A stretch of 64,000 nt of DNA from the NCBI GenBank assembly GCA_003167555.1, contig PMSN01000011.1, forward strand, positions 1 through 64,000. Reading direction: 5' to 3'. Shown piece after piece: positions 9,055-17,721 of this stretch. The notes under the pieces were generated by a model. The model worked only from the letters and a program-made list of their open reading frames with translations. It was not told the DNA's origin and searched no databases. The position numbers and the translations under genes are program-made. Positions within the stretch are counted from its first letter, which is position 1, and each line of letters opens with the position of its first letter. This stretch comes from Spartobacteria bacterium (lineage in GTDB: Bacteria; Verrucomicrobiota; Verrucomicrobiia; Chthoniobacterales; UBA10450).

Positions 9055-11079
9055 TTAGGAACCCGTGCCCGACTGTTGCTTCGCGACCTTGGTCAGCCAG
9101 GCGACGATCATTTGCGTTTTGGTGGGCGACAAATCGCGCGTGACTGGCATGTGCGCCGGGTCTGTGATCGGCCGTTTCATGTGGCCCAGGATTCCCGTGG
9201 CGAAGCCGAGGACGGTCGCTTCATCCGAGATATCCAGCCGCGCTTTCATGCCCGGATAGAGCCGCGCGTAAGAGCTGAAGATCGGACCGACGTCGTTCCA
9301 CCTTGGGTTCGCCGGGACCTGGTATGTTTTGAACAAGAGAACCGAGATCGGGGCATTCGGAATGTTGGGAGGTGGGGGCAGGGGCTGACCGTCGCCAATG
9401 ATGTTTCCGAAGGCATCATACAAATAAATAAGATAGATCTGGCTATCGAGCGGCTGCCTGATAGCGGGGAGCGTAATGTCCGGGACCTTGATCGTGACCG
9501 CGATTTGGGCCAGGCCGTTGGCATCAGTCTTTCCGATGGTAATCCCTACATCCGTGGAGGTGGGCAAGGGAAATGGATAAGTCCACTGGCCCTTTTTTAA
9601 ACTCCATTGGAAGACCTGAACGATCGAAGTAACCGGAGGCTGGCCTCCGACAAGCGGATTGCCGAATGTTCGAACCATGATTTGCGCGTGGCCCGGCGCG
9701 CCGCCGCATTGAAGTCGCTGCGAGGAAACATCTACATCCATCCACAGGCCGCTTGGATTCTCCTGGGCTACCGTTGTTCCGTTAACCTGAATCGCCAGCG
9801 GATTCGTCTGGTAGGCGTTGCCGTCCCCCGCCGTGAGAGGGATCGTGAACACGCCGCTATTCTTCACCCGCGCGCACTGCTTCAGCGTGGAAGCCGGCGT
9901 TTGATACTGCGGCTTGATGTTGATGTCGCCTTTTTGGAAAGGCACAAATTGTTTCTTGGCCAGATTGAACACGCCAACCCTGATTCCGGAGTCCACTTCG
10001 AATGTTCCATCGGAGACGAAGCCGCTGGGGTTGGTGGAGCTTGGCGCCGCGTTCAAAAGGATCGAACCGCCGATGTCTATGCTCAGCAGTTTTTGCGAGC
10101 CGGCCTGACGCACGACGGCGAAAGCCGCGTTCCAGGGGTCGGGCGGCGCAGCGGGTGCGGCGGCCGCGGGAGCTCCGCTTTTTTTGGCACGGATCGCCTC
10201 TCTTGCCTCACCGAGCGCCTTGGTCTGTGCGATAACACGGTCGCGTCCGGAGAGCGCCGCCGCGGATAAAGGTTGCGGTGTGGCCAGAGGTTGCGGCGTC
10301 GCCGGAACAAATTGCTGCACACACCGGCCCGGAACCACTTGGGACAGTTCACCGGCCAGAGCAGGTCCGATCGAGCCGAGCACGCGGCCATAACAAAACA
10401 TGTCTCCGGCGGTGAACACATTTTTCGGACAGTTCTGGTGAAGGTCGACGGTAAGCTTCACGGCGAGACCTTGCGCGCTGGCAGCTTTCAACGCAGTTAA
10501 AACGGGAGAGCCCGAGATGTCGCCACTCCACTGCACATCTTGCAAGGTCCCCATCCAGTTACCCACGGCTGTCCAGCTTCCGCCGCCCACGGGAATGCGC
10601 TGGTTCAACTGGCGCAATTCCGGAACGGTCATCAATCCTTGCACTCCGGCGCCATTGGCCAGAGTCACGGAGATGCGCAGGCCGAAGATGGCGCTGCGTC
10701 CTTGCTGGTCCGGATCCAGGTCCACCATCTTCGCGACGTCGTAGAAGCCGTCCTGGCCATCGCTCATCGGCGTCTTTGGGCTCGGACTTTGCACGAGTGC
10801 GCCGATGACGGTATCACTCGCATCAACCTCGGTGCCGCCACTCCCCACGGCGCTCAAGACCGTGCACTCTTCCAGCCACCATTGGGCGGCCCCCATCGGG
10901 TTCCACCCCGCTTGCCCGGGAACACCCGTGTCCCCCATATTGAATTGATCCGGCGGCGCGGGAGGAGGAAGCTCAAGGTCAACACTGGGCGTGTAGTTCT
11001 GCGTAATGTTATTAATTGTGCTTGGGCCGGTGTAGAACAGCCCGCTGAAATGAAGGCGGGGAAAATCCAGGTAACTCAT
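9055..11079 (-). CDS. Large protein resembling the N-terminal domain of VioB-type iminophenyl-pyruvate dimer synthases
   Basis: The start (MSYLDFPRLHFSG, then TINNITQNY) closely resembles the opening of VioB, as I remember it, the enzyme that couples imine dimers in violacein synthesis. The ferritin-like catalytic domain of VioB is absent here; a broken gene for such a domain lies at 6218-6548. Residues ~270-330 hold an Ala/Pro-rich linker. The last ~80 residues (YARLYPGMKARLDISD... HMPVTRDLSPTKTQMIVAWL) resemble the small domain encoded at 16958-17191. The start is supported by AGAGGAGC immediately before the ATG. Exact function is unknown; a structural or substrate-binding partner for a ferritin-like enzyme is an inference. 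Confidence 0.6.
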   Translation of the reverse strand: MSYLDFPRLHFSGLFYTGPSTINNITQNYTPSVDLELPPPAPPDQFNMGDTGVPGQAGWNPMGAAQWWLEECTVLSAVGSGGTEVDASDTVIGALVQSPSPKTPMSDGQDGFYDVAKMVDLDPDQQGRSAIFGLRISVTLANGAGVQGLMTVPELRQLNQRIPVGGGSWTAVGNWMGTLQDVQWSGDISGSPVLTALKAASAQGLAVKLTVDLHQNCPKNVFTAGDMFCYGRVLGSIGPALAGELSQVVPGRCVQQFVPATPQPLATPQPLSAAALSGRDRVIAQTKALGEAREAIRAKKSGAPAAAAPAAPPDPWNAAFAVVRQAGSQKLLSIDIGGSILLNAAPSSTNPSGFVSDGTFEVDSGIRVGVFNLAKKQFVPFQKGDINIKPQYQTPASTLKQCARVKNSGVFTIPLTAGDGNAYQTNPLAIQVNGTTVAQENPSGLWMDVDVSSQRLQCGGAPGHAQIMVRTFGNPLVGGQPPVTSIVQVFQWSLKKGQWTYPFPLPTSTDVGITIGKTDANGLAQIAVTIKVPDITLPAIRQPLDSQIYLIYLYDAFGNIIGDGQPLPPPPNIPNAPISVLLFKTYQVPANPRWNDVGPIFSSYARLYPGMKARLDISDEATVLGFATGILGHMKRPITDPAHMPVTRDLSPTKTQMIVAWLTKVAKQQSGTGS

Positions 11080-11107
11080 AGCTCCTCTTATCTTAATTTC
11101 GGGTTAA

Positions 11108-11539
11108 TCACCCCATCCTCAGGCGGCGCTTCTGTTGTCGATTATCCTGGGCCGAATGCTTAATGGCTTCGGGCCGGATAAATCCCGCCTGCCGGGTCAA
11201 AAACTCCACAGTCGAATACGGCCAGCTTATCTTTTCGCGGTCCTTGTCCTCGACCTGCGTGCACAAGAAGAGTCGCTTGTGACGCTTCACGGAATTCTTG
11301 AAGACCGGCCCGGTCACATGCTTTTCGAACGCAGCTCGGTTTTTGTATATTTCGAAGAAGACCACCTCGAGACTCGACGGCGTCGGCAAGGAGGGCTGGG
11401 ACCTATCGGGAACATGGACCAGATGCGCGACGGTATCCTTTTCCTGCGCTTCCACCTGCGCGGCCAGGCGCTTCAGAGCAGCGATGGCAGCCTTTTCCTG
11501 TCCCTCGCGAATCGTCCAAATGGAGATGAGGGGGAACAT
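11108..11539 (-). CDS. ABM-like (dimeric alpha-beta barrel) protein, putative monooxygenase
   Basis: A 143-residue protein whose core (FPLISIWTIREGQEKAAIAALKRLA, LEVVFFEIYKNRAAFEKHVTGPVF) follows the antibiotic-biosynthesis-monooxygenase / EthD-like fold: strand, long helix, strand, then a FEIY..R.AFE.H motif. Such proteins dimerise and oxidise or bind aromatic compounds without a metal, but many members have no known activity. The frame is open upstream to 11809; the ATG at 11539 places the first strand at the N-terminus as in relatives. It is the first gene of the minus-strand set, 28 bases ahead of the VioB-N-like gene. The basic C-terminal tail is unusual. Confidence 0.65.
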   Translation of the reverse strand: MFPLISIWTIREGQEKAAIAALKRLAAQVEAQEKDTVAHLVHVPDRSQPSLPTPSSLEVVFFEIYKNRAAFEKHVTGPVFKNSVKRHKRLFLCTQVEDKDREKISWPYSTVEFLTRQAGFIRPEAIKHSAQDNRQQKRRLRMG

Positions 11540-11831
11540 AATCCGTCTTTCGGACTCATTTACATCTTTTGGCTTCGCCGGAGTCAAGAAGCAATTATAG
11601 AAACGAACAGACCCGCCGGAACAAACGGCGGCCTCAGCGGTCGCCCCGTCCATTTTTGGCGAACCCCGATTGGCCCGTCCGCCCGCCACAAAAAATAGGG
11701 CTTGCGAGTGGAACCGATTTCCTGCCACACTCCGCATCTTAACCTCCTCACCTCGCCCCCCGGCAGAACCGAATGACAAGCCGCGGGCCCGGCCCAGGGG
11801 AATATTCATCGATCAAGAAAGAGCTCCTCCA
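11540..11831. promoter_or_regulatory. Divergent intergenic region between two oxidative gene sets
   Basis: About 290 bases lie between the outward-facing starts at 11539 (minus) and 11832 (plus). Promoters for both sets should lie here. I see no clear palindrome or unambiguous -35/-10 pair. Confidence 0.4.
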
Positions 11832-13313
11832 ATGCATGAATCAAGCACGAGTAAGATCGCAGGAGAATCCAAGTCGTCTCCGAAGAGTCTGCTTCTCCCA
11901 GCCGCGATAGCTCTTTCCCTCTTCTGCCTGGGCAGTTCCGACTGCGGCGGAGGTAAAAAGGGCGCAGTGAACCCGTCGGCGCCGAATGTCGCGATCGTCA
12001 CTCCCTCGCCTTCGGCTGCGGGGCCCGCCTTTCCCGCGCCTGTCCTTAACGGTGTTATCCCCGTGGCCATTCCCGGCCTTGACGCAACGCGCTCACCCGA
12101 GCAGGCTCGGCCGTTCTTCGATACTTTCTCGTGGCAATCCTTCGTTGCTCTTAGCTGGCCCGCGGTGCCCGGCCAGCGCGGGGCCGCCTTGAATCCCAGC
12201 GATCCCAAATCTTTATTGACCGCACCAAACGGCACCGTCGTGGTTTGGGGCACCTATAAGGAATCATTCGAGTTGTTTGGCCAGCGCGACCAGCGGCCGA
12301 CGGCGTGGGAACTCTTCGCCAACAAGATTCCCGAATGCAAAGATCAGCCGGAGGGCGTGAAGCTCCTTGTTATGCTTACCAAGGGTGACAGTATCCTGGA
12401 CGAAACCAAGCAAGCCTTCTCCTTCCCGTTGATCGATCAAAACCGTAACTACGCCCGCTACGAAGTTCGCTACAACAAGGCCTTCTATAATTTCGTGCGC
12501 GGCAGCGACAGCGATCCCAAGTCCTGGCTCTATCAAATCGCCAATCTGGCGCGTGTCGAACCGATCTCGATGCCAGCCAGCCCGGTGACGAACGCGGCGC
12601 CGCCGGACGCCATAGGGGCTTTGATGGTGAAGGCGGCCTGGCGCGAGATGACTGATAAGGACGATCGTAATCGCTACTATGTCGTCAGCGCTCTGCTCTA
12701 CGATCCCGTGACCCAGAACTGCGTCCAAAAAGACATGGGCCTGGTCGGGTTGCACATCGCCCAAAAACTTTCCGGTTTTCCGGAATGGATTTGGTCGAGC
12801 TTCGAGCAAGTCGATAACGTCAAACGCGGGCCGGGCGCGGCGCCCACGACGCCTATTTCCTTCAACAATGGCACGGACGATCCCAAGACAATCCGCGGCT
12901 ATGCCAATCGTCCCGGCCAAAAAGGTCCGGTTATGGTGCCTCCAGCGCAGCGAACCCCGGTCCAGGTCACCCGCCTGAATCCCATTCCCAATACTCCGGC
13001 TGGTGCTTCGACCCTGGAGGTGAATGTGGCTTGGCAGCAGGCTTTGAAAGGAACAGTTTGGCAGAACTATGAGTTGGTCATTACCCAGTGGCCATCGGAT
13101 CCCACTACTTTCAAGACGAAGGAGGCCGGCGGCATTTATCCGCGAGATTGCGGCCTGGCCTTTCCGGCCGATGGAGCCACTAACACCACCATGGAAACTT
13201 ACTTTCAATCACCGCAGGACGCGATCGGCGCTGGCGGCAATAGTTGCATGGCTTGCCATTACGTAGCGGGACAATCCGATTTTAGCTGGGGCCTGAACCG
13301 GCGCGCCCACTAG
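11832..13313 (+). CDS. Exported protein with a C-terminal c-type haem motif (CMACH)
   Basis: A 493-residue protein. Residues ~15-45 contain a hydrophobic export signal (SLLLPAAIALSLFCLG) followed by SSDCGGG, which may act as a loose lipobox. The long middle region has no motif I recognise. Near the C-terminus GGNSCMACHYVAG provides the CxxCH covalent haem-binding signature, but only ~20 residues follow it and no clear distal Met ligand is visible. The motif may therefore come from a cytochrome-like extension rather than a full cytochrome c domain. The start at 11832 is weakly supported by AAAGAG upstream. It is the first gene of the plus-strand set, 27 bases before the PQQ-type propeller, so an electron-transfer role beside that protein is plausible. 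Confidence 0.65.
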   Translation: MHESSTSKIAGESKSSPKSLLLPAAIALSLFCLGSSDCGGGKKGAVNPSAPNVAIVTPSPSAAGPAFPAPVLNGVIPVAIPGLDATRSPEQARPFFDTFSWQSFVALSWPAVPGQRGAALNPSDPKSLLTAPNGTVVVWGTYKESFELFGQRDQRPTAWELFANKIPECKDQPEGVKLLVMLTKGDSILDETKQAFSFPLIDQNRNYARYEVRYNKAFYNFVRGSDSDPKSWLYQIANLARVEPISMPASPVTNAAPPDAIGALMVKAAWREMTDKDDRNRYYVVSALLYDPVTQNCVQKDMGLVGLHIAQKLSGFPEWIWSSFEQVDNVKRGPGAAPTTPISFNNGTDDPKTIRGYANRPGQKGPVMVPPAQRTPVQVTRLNPIPNTPAGASTLEVNVAWQQALKGTVWQNYELVITQWPSDPTTFKTKEAGGIYPRDCGLAFPADGATNTTMETYFQSPQDAIGAGGNSCMACHYVAGQSDFSWGLNRRAH

Positions 13314-13340
13314 AGCTACTTTGAGAAAGGCGGATACAAC

Positions 13341-15050
13341 ATGACCACAGCTTCCAGTTCCACATCCAATTGGTGGATGTTTCACGGCGACCCGGCGCAT
13401 ACTGGTAACGTTACCGGCAGTAACATTTCCACCAAAAACGTCGCTCAATCCCTCAAGCTTCTGCGAAGCGTCCAGTTGCGCGGATCGGTGATGTCTACTC
13501 CTGCGGTCGTGGACGGATATGTTTACGTTGGCACAGCTAATAGCCACGACGCTGTGGGCGCCAACGGCGGCTCCTTTTTCAAGATCGCTTTGGAAACCGG
13601 CGAAATCAGCGAATTTACCTGGAATATCTCGCGGCCGGAAGGTGACACACACGGTTTTACCGGCATGGGCTGCACCCCTGCGGTAGTCAACGGCAAGATT
13701 TATTTCGTAGCCTTCAACGCAAAGCTCTATTGCCTGGACCAGGAAACGCTTGCGCCCGTCTGGATCACCGATCTGCGTTATGCCGATCCACTTCACAACC
13801 AACCGGTGACTAATATCATGGGCACCGACCAGGGTAACGCGCAAGTGGAAGGATGGTCCTCACCGCTGGTAGTTAATGGCAAGGTCTATGTAGGCATAGG
13901 AGAAGGAGAGAATCCTTATGCCTACAGCTTCGTCTACTGCCTGGCCGCCCAAACCGGAAATGTGCTTTGGATGTTCTGCACCTGTAAGTTCCAAAAGGGC
14001 CAGGACAATCAACCTAACGTCCTGCCGAGTGAGTTGCTAAACAACAACGCGCCTTTGCCCCCGCCATTCTCGATTTACGACGGAGCGCCTTTGGTCAAAG
14101 GGTGCTCGGTCTGGGCGGCGATCGCCTACGATAAAGATCTGGATCGGCTCTATTGCTCGACCGGCAATCCCCAGCCGGACGGCGCTTTGAAAACCGCAGG
14201 CTACTCGAATGGCATTCTCGCCTTGGATGCCGCTTCCGGACAGTTCAAAGGCTTTCAGCAGTTTCCGGCCGAGAGCAGCTACCGCGCATCCGATAGTGAT
14301 ATCGACGTTGGTGGCTCGGCCACCATCTTCACCCGAAATGACCAGAAGGTCGTCGGCATCGGCTGCAAGAACGGGGGCTATATGATCCTTGACGCGCAAA
14401 CTTTGGAACGGTTGCTGTGTCGGCAGATGTTGCCCTACTATAACAATGGCGGGCAGATCCCGACAGTGGATCCGCATGGTGACGATATGGCCGCCAATCC
14501 CAACCCGCGGCGGACAAACGAAGAGTCGAACGCCCCGGCTCCGCCCAACGATCCCAACTACACGACGGAAAACTACTCCGGCACTTACAGCACGGCCGCA
14601 ATCCATCCCGGCACCGAGCGGCTCTTCATCGGCATCGGAGGCAACAACTACCATTTCCTGGCTCCAGGCATCGACTCCGATACTACGCCGTTTATGCGCG
14701 CCATGGATTGGAACACGCTCAATGATGCGTGGCCGTTGGATAACAGCGATCCGCAACGCTATCTTAAAGCCAGCCCGCCTATGCACGCAACTGCTGGCGA
14801 GAGCGGCATCAGTGTGCCGGCGGTCGTCAACGATCTCGTCTTTTTCGCCACGACTAAGATTTCACTCTATGCTTTCGATGTGAACGACGGCACTTGTCTT
14901 TGGCAGGACGACCTCGGTTCACCGACGCAGGGCTTTTCCGGCGGTTACGGCTACTGCATGGGCCCCGCTATCTGGCAAGACTACGTGGTGGCCGGAGCGC
15001 TCGTCTTTGGGCGGGATGGCGGGCTCTTAAACATCTACAAGCTCACCTAG
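13341..15050 (+). CDS. PQQ-type beta-propeller protein (quinoprotein-like)
   Basis: A 569-residue protein with repeated PQQ-propeller blades: WWMFHGDPAHTGN at the start (the usual first strand of this fold), STPAVVDGYVYVGTA, GCTPAVVNGKIYFVAF, SSPLVVNGKVYVGIG, VLWMF, LYAFDVNDGTCLWQ. Members either bind pyrroloquinoline quinone as dehydrogenases or are scaffold proteins of BamB type. Catalytic residues of methanol-type dehydrogenases are not obvious. No cleavable signal peptide is visible, which is odd for a quinoprotein, though a start further upstream cannot be excluded. An AAAGGCGGA sequence sits before the ATG. Its neighbours are a haem-motif protein and a sugar-dehydrogenase-like propeller. 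Confidence 0.8.
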   Translation: MTTASSSTSNWWMFHGDPAHTGNVTGSNISTKNVAQSLKLLRSVQLRGSVMSTPAVVDGYVYVGTANSHDAVGANGGSFFKIALETGEISEFTWNISRPEGDTHGFTGMGCTPAVVNGKIYFVAFNAKLYCLDQETLAPVWITDLRYADPLHNQPVTNIMGTDQGNAQVEGWSSPLVVNGKVYVGIGEGENPYAYSFVYCLAAQTGNVLWMFCTCKFQKGQDNQPNVLPSELLNNNAPLPPPFSIYDGAPLVKGCSVWAAIAYDKDLDRLYCSTGNPQPDGALKTAGYSNGILALDAASGQFKGFQQFPAESSYRASDSDIDVGGSATIFTRNDQKVVGIGCKNGGYMILDAQTLERLLCRQMLPYYNNGGQIPTVDPHGDDMAANPNPRRTNEESNAPAPPNDPNYTTENYSGTYSTAAIHPGTERLFIGIGGNNYHFLAPGIDSDTTPFMRAMDWNTLNDAWPLDNSDPQRYLKASPPMHATAGESGISVPAVVNDLVFFATTKISLYAFDVNDGTCLWQDDLGSPTQGFSGGYGYCMGPAIWQDYVVAGALVFGRDGGLLNIYKLT

Positions 15051-15070
15051 GCGCGCCAAATCAGGCAGGA

Positions 15071-15616
15071 ATGAAGACACTCATTGTCCTCGGGTTTCTT
15101 ACCGGCCTGGATAACCTTCAGGTCACCCCAGGATTAGGCTTAATGGGAATGCCGGCCGCGCGACGATGGCTTCTGGCTTTGACCTTCGGCCTCAGTGAAG
15201 CTGGCATGCCTTTGCTCGGCCTGGGCTTGGGACACCTTCTTCATCGTTCCGTCGAACTAAACGCCGATAAAGTCGGCCCGCTCGTCCTGCTGGGTTGCGG
15301 AGCGCTTATAATTTGGCTGGCCTTCCATGAAAAATACATCGAGCGGTTGGTGGCCAGGCGCTGGACGTTGCTCGGGCTGCCGCTTTTGTTGAGTGTGGAT
15401 AATCTTCTGGCTGGAATCGGAATAGGAGCAACCGGCCAGCCGCTTCTTCTTTCCGCTTTGATCATCGGTGTCATCAGCACGGCAATGTGTTTTCTTGGAC
15501 TGTACCTTGGGAATTCTTTGCGTCGATACATCCCGGCAAAGGCTGAGTTGCTCGCCGGAACCTACTTGATGATGCTCGGTCTCGCCCAGCTTTCCGGAGG
15601 ATTCAGCCTGGCTTGA
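15071..15616 (+). CDS. MntP-like manganese efflux family membrane protein
   Basis: A 181-residue protein with about six hydrophobic segments arranged as two similar halves, each carrying a membrane-embedded Asp-Asn: FLTGLDNLQV near the N-terminus and LSVDNLLAGIGIG in the second half. This two-fold pattern is that of MntP/YtaF-type cation exporters, in which these acidic residues bind Mn2+. The ATG is preceded by AGGCAGGA, which fixes the start. It lies 20 bases after the propeller gene. Cation specificity is inferred from family only. Confidence 0.7.
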   Translation: MKTLIVLGFLTGLDNLQVTPGLGLMGMPAARRWLLALTFGLSEAGMPLLGLGLGHLLHRSVELNADKVGPLVLLGCGALIIWLAFHEKYIERLVARRWTLLGLPLLLSVDNLLAGIGIGATGQPLLLSALIIGVISTAMCFLGLYLGNSLRRYIPAKAELLAGTYLMMLGLAQLSGGFSLA

Positions 15617-15638
15617 TCCCGCCCTGATAGAAAACAGA

Positions 15639-16943
15639 ATGGATCTTATTAGCCACGGCTTGAATTTCCCGACGAGTCTCACCTTTGACCTGGAAGGCAA
15701 TGCTTACGTGGCTGAATCAGGCTTGTCCTTCGACCGCGCGGCTCCCGGTGGGCGTATCTTGCGGATCGCGCCGGACGGGCCGACGACTACTATGCTGGAT
15801 GAATTGCGTCCACCCGTGAACGGCCTCACCTTCGACGATGGCTCCTTGTTGGTCGCGGAAGGCGGTAACCCCGGCCGCATCAGCCGGCTCTCCTTGGAAG
15901 GCGAGTGGTCTATTCTGCTGGACGGATTGCCCGGCTTGGGAAACTACCACACTAACATGGTAGCGGTAGGACCGGATGATAGGCTTTACTTCAGCCAGGG
16001 CGCGATGACTAACAGCGGTATCATTGGACTGGATGCATTCGAGTTAGGCTGGCTTAGGCAACTGCCGCATGATTTTGACGTTCCGGGCTGGGATATCGAG
16101 CTGGCGGGGACTAATGTCGAGACTCCAAATCCTTTGCAAGCCGGCGATAACTTCAAAGCGGTCACAGGAGCATTTGTTCCCTTTAACAGCCGGACCAAGC
16201 CGGGAGCACGAGTTCCCGGGCGGGTGCCCTGCACGGCCGCGGTCCTGCGTTGCAACCGCGATGGCTCTGGTTTGGAGTTAGTGGCCTGGGGGTTGCGAAA
16301 CGCCTATGGCTTGGGATTCCTGCCTGATGGCCGGCTGCTAGCTCTCGATCAAGGAGCGGATGACCGAGGTAGCCGCCCCATTGGTAACGCCCCTGATTTT
16401 CTCTTCGAGGTAGAACAAGGCAAATGGTATGGTTGGCCCGACTTCATCGGCGCCGTCCCGGTGACTGACCACCGCTTCCTGCCCAGGCACGGCCCAGCTC
16501 CCGAGTTTCTGCTTACCAGACACGATCAATTACCTCCCTTGGCAGAGCCGCTCCTGGAGTTCCCGATTAACAGCGCCCCAGCCAAGTTCGATCTTGCCCT
16601 GGCCGGGCCTTGGAAAGGTCAGTTAGTAGTCGCCCTCTTTGGCGATGAGAAGCCGATGACCGGGTCCGCTGGTCCACCAGCGGGACGTTCAATTCTTCGG
16701 GTGGATCCGGCCGATTGGTCGCAGCATTCGATTGCGGCCGGCCCATTCCAGCGGCCCATCGACATCCGCTTCCCTCCATTCAGTGACGATCTCTGGGTGC
16801 TTGATTTTGGCGCGTTTGAAATCGATGAGAACAAAAAAGTCAAAGCGCGCCCCCGAAGTGGAAATCTTTGGAAAATCCCGCCCAAGGAATACGATTCTAC
16901 CATTTCGACAGCTAACCCGCACGGCGCAGCCGCACTTGTCTAA
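15639..16943 (+). CDS. NHL/glucose-sorbosone dehydrogenase-like beta-propeller protein
   Basis: A 434-residue propeller. LNFPTSLTFDLEGNAYVAESG, GGRILRIAPDG, VNGLTFDDGSLLVAEGGNPGRISRL and LRNAYGLGFLPDGRLLALDQGADDRG are the blade signatures of the soluble sugar dehydrogenase / sorbosone dehydrogenase family. In relatives the RN and DxGxD patterns line the PQQ/calcium site. There is no signal peptide. It starts 22 bases downstream of the MntP-like gene and is followed 14 bases later by the small cytochrome-like gene. Sugar oxidation is a family-level inference; many relatives are uncharacterised. Confidence 0.75.
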   Translation: MDLISHGLNFPTSLTFDLEGNAYVAESGLSFDRAAPGGRILRIAPDGPTTTMLDELRPPVNGLTFDDGSLLVAEGGNPGRISRLSLEGEWSILLDGLPGLGNYHTNMVAVGPDDRLYFSQGAMTNSGIIGLDAFELGWLRQLPHDFDVPGWDIELAGTNVETPNPLQAGDNFKAVTGAFVPFNSRTKPGARVPGRVPCTAAVLRCNRDGSGLELVAWGLRNAYGLGFLPDGRLLALDQGADDRGSRPIGNAPDFLFEVEQGKWYGWPDFIGAVPVTDHRFLPRHGPAPEFLLTRHDQLPPLAEPLLEFPINSAPAKFDLALAGPWKGQLVVALFGDEKPMTGSAGPPAGRSILRVDPADWSQHSIAAGPFQRPIDIRFPPFSDDLWVLDFGAFEIDENKKVKARPRSGNLWKIPPKEYDSTISTANPHGAAALV

Positions 16944-16957
16944 CTCCTAACCCACCT

Positions 16958-17191
16958 ATGGCTACTATTTCCTTCGCAAATGACATTCAGCCCCTTTTTA
17001 CCCAGTTCAGGGGACAGATGCTGTGGCGTCTCGACCTGACTTCTTACGATCAGGTGAAAGCGAACGCCCAACTCATTTATAACCGTATCACCGACCCGAA
17101 CGATCCTATGCCGGCGGCACCCTTTCCTCCCCTGACGAAAGACCAGCAAAACGCCTTCAAGGCATGGATGGATGGCGGGATGCTCCCTTAG
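16958..17191 (+). CDS. Small cytochrome-c-like domain protein lacking a haem motif
   Basis: 77 residues. The pattern IQPLFTQF...MLWRLDLTSYDQVKANAQLIYNRI...PMPAAPFPPLTKDQQNAFKAWMDGGM matches the helical order of small mono-haem domains (helix, loop, helix, PMP, final W-containing helix), but CxxCH is missing. Such haem-less domains occur beside ferritin-like and sorbosone-dehydrogenase-like genes. The C-terminal ~80 residues of the protein at 9055-11079 follow the same pattern. It is the last gene of the plus-strand set. Confidence 0.6.
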   Translation: MATISFANDIQPLFTQFRGQMLWRLDLTSYDQVKANAQLIYNRITDPNDPMPAAPFPPLTKDQQNAFKAWMDGGMLP

Positions 17192-17200
17192 CACTGCGAC

Positions 17201-17287
17201 CACAAGTTGAGAATCAACCGACTGCCCTCCCTCGCAGAGGGAAATCGAATTCAGCGGGTTCTATTCCTAAATGGAACCAACACTTGA
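17201..17287. repeat. Interspersed repeat, copy B
   Basis: Same unit and orientation as copy A at 3147-3235; both start CACAAGTTGAGAATCAACCG and end GGAACCAAC.CTTGA. Beyond it, GGCAGTTTCAA and CACAAGTTGAGAGGCAGTT recur at 17291 and 17367, so parts of the unit are tandemly reiterated here. Confidence 0.75.
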
Positions 17288-17627
17288 AAGGCAGTTTCAA
17301 TTGGAGGCATCAGGTGAGAGGCGGTTTCGCTGCGACGTGAAACCGGGCGGAAACGTCAGATGGAAGCACAAGTTGAGAGGCAGTTCGACCCAAAGATTCG
17401 ATTTCCGTCCGCCATGGGACACTCATCGAATGGCCGGTTTGACAACAACGGTTGGCCTCGCCGGCTCTATTTCACGTGTTGACTCGACACACGCACTTAC
17501 ACTCAAACATCCGCATGCGACCATCAGTTAGCCTCAGCGGCCAGTCGTAATGCATTGATTGACCTGCCTGAGGACATAAGCGCCTGTGCGTTTCGATGTG
17601 AGTCTTCCCGGGATGGGGAAGTTGATG

Positions 17628-17697
17628 CGCCGAGAAGGTGTCGAACCCCTAATCTCCACCCTCGCGTAGCGGGTCTTATCCGTTAAACTACGACGCC
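17628..17697 (-). tRNA. tRNA-like sequence, possibly a degenerate tRNA-Arg
   Basis: On the minus strand a ~70-base stretch shows a tRNA-like layout. The ends GCGTCG and CGGCGC pair (one G-T). A D-arm-like TAGTTTAACGGATAAGA resembles bacterial tRNA-Arg. An ACCC/GGGT stem encloses a loop containing ACG. A T-loop-like GGTTCGACACC follows. However the seventh acceptor pair, one anticodon-stem pair and part of the T-stem do not match, the base after the anticodon is not a purine, and the molecule is short. It is probably a relic, possibly of an integration site. Confidence 0.3.
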
Positions 17698-17721
17698 GAC
17701 GGATCGGCGCTGGAATAGTGA

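Larger units (their letters stand above)
17192..17721. other. Intergenic region with repeat copy B and a tRNA-like segment
   Basis: No coding gene is recognised. From 17201 it holds the second copy of the interspersed repeat and then variants of its TTGAGAGGCAGTT motif to about 17400. At 17628-17697 there is a tRNA-like sequence on the minus strand. Confidence 0.5.

Noticed and set aside
9607-11163. Plus-strand frames opposite the VioB-N-like gene
   Set aside because: No family pattern; the minus-strand gene has a ribosome site, a conserved N-terminus and an operon context.
12264-13208. Minus-strand frame of ~314 codons opposite the CxxCH protein
   Set aside because: No recognisable motif and wholly antisense to a better-supported gene.
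14037-14786. Minus-strand frame opposite the PQQ-type propeller
   Set aside because: Antisense shadow; the plus strand has the propeller repeats.
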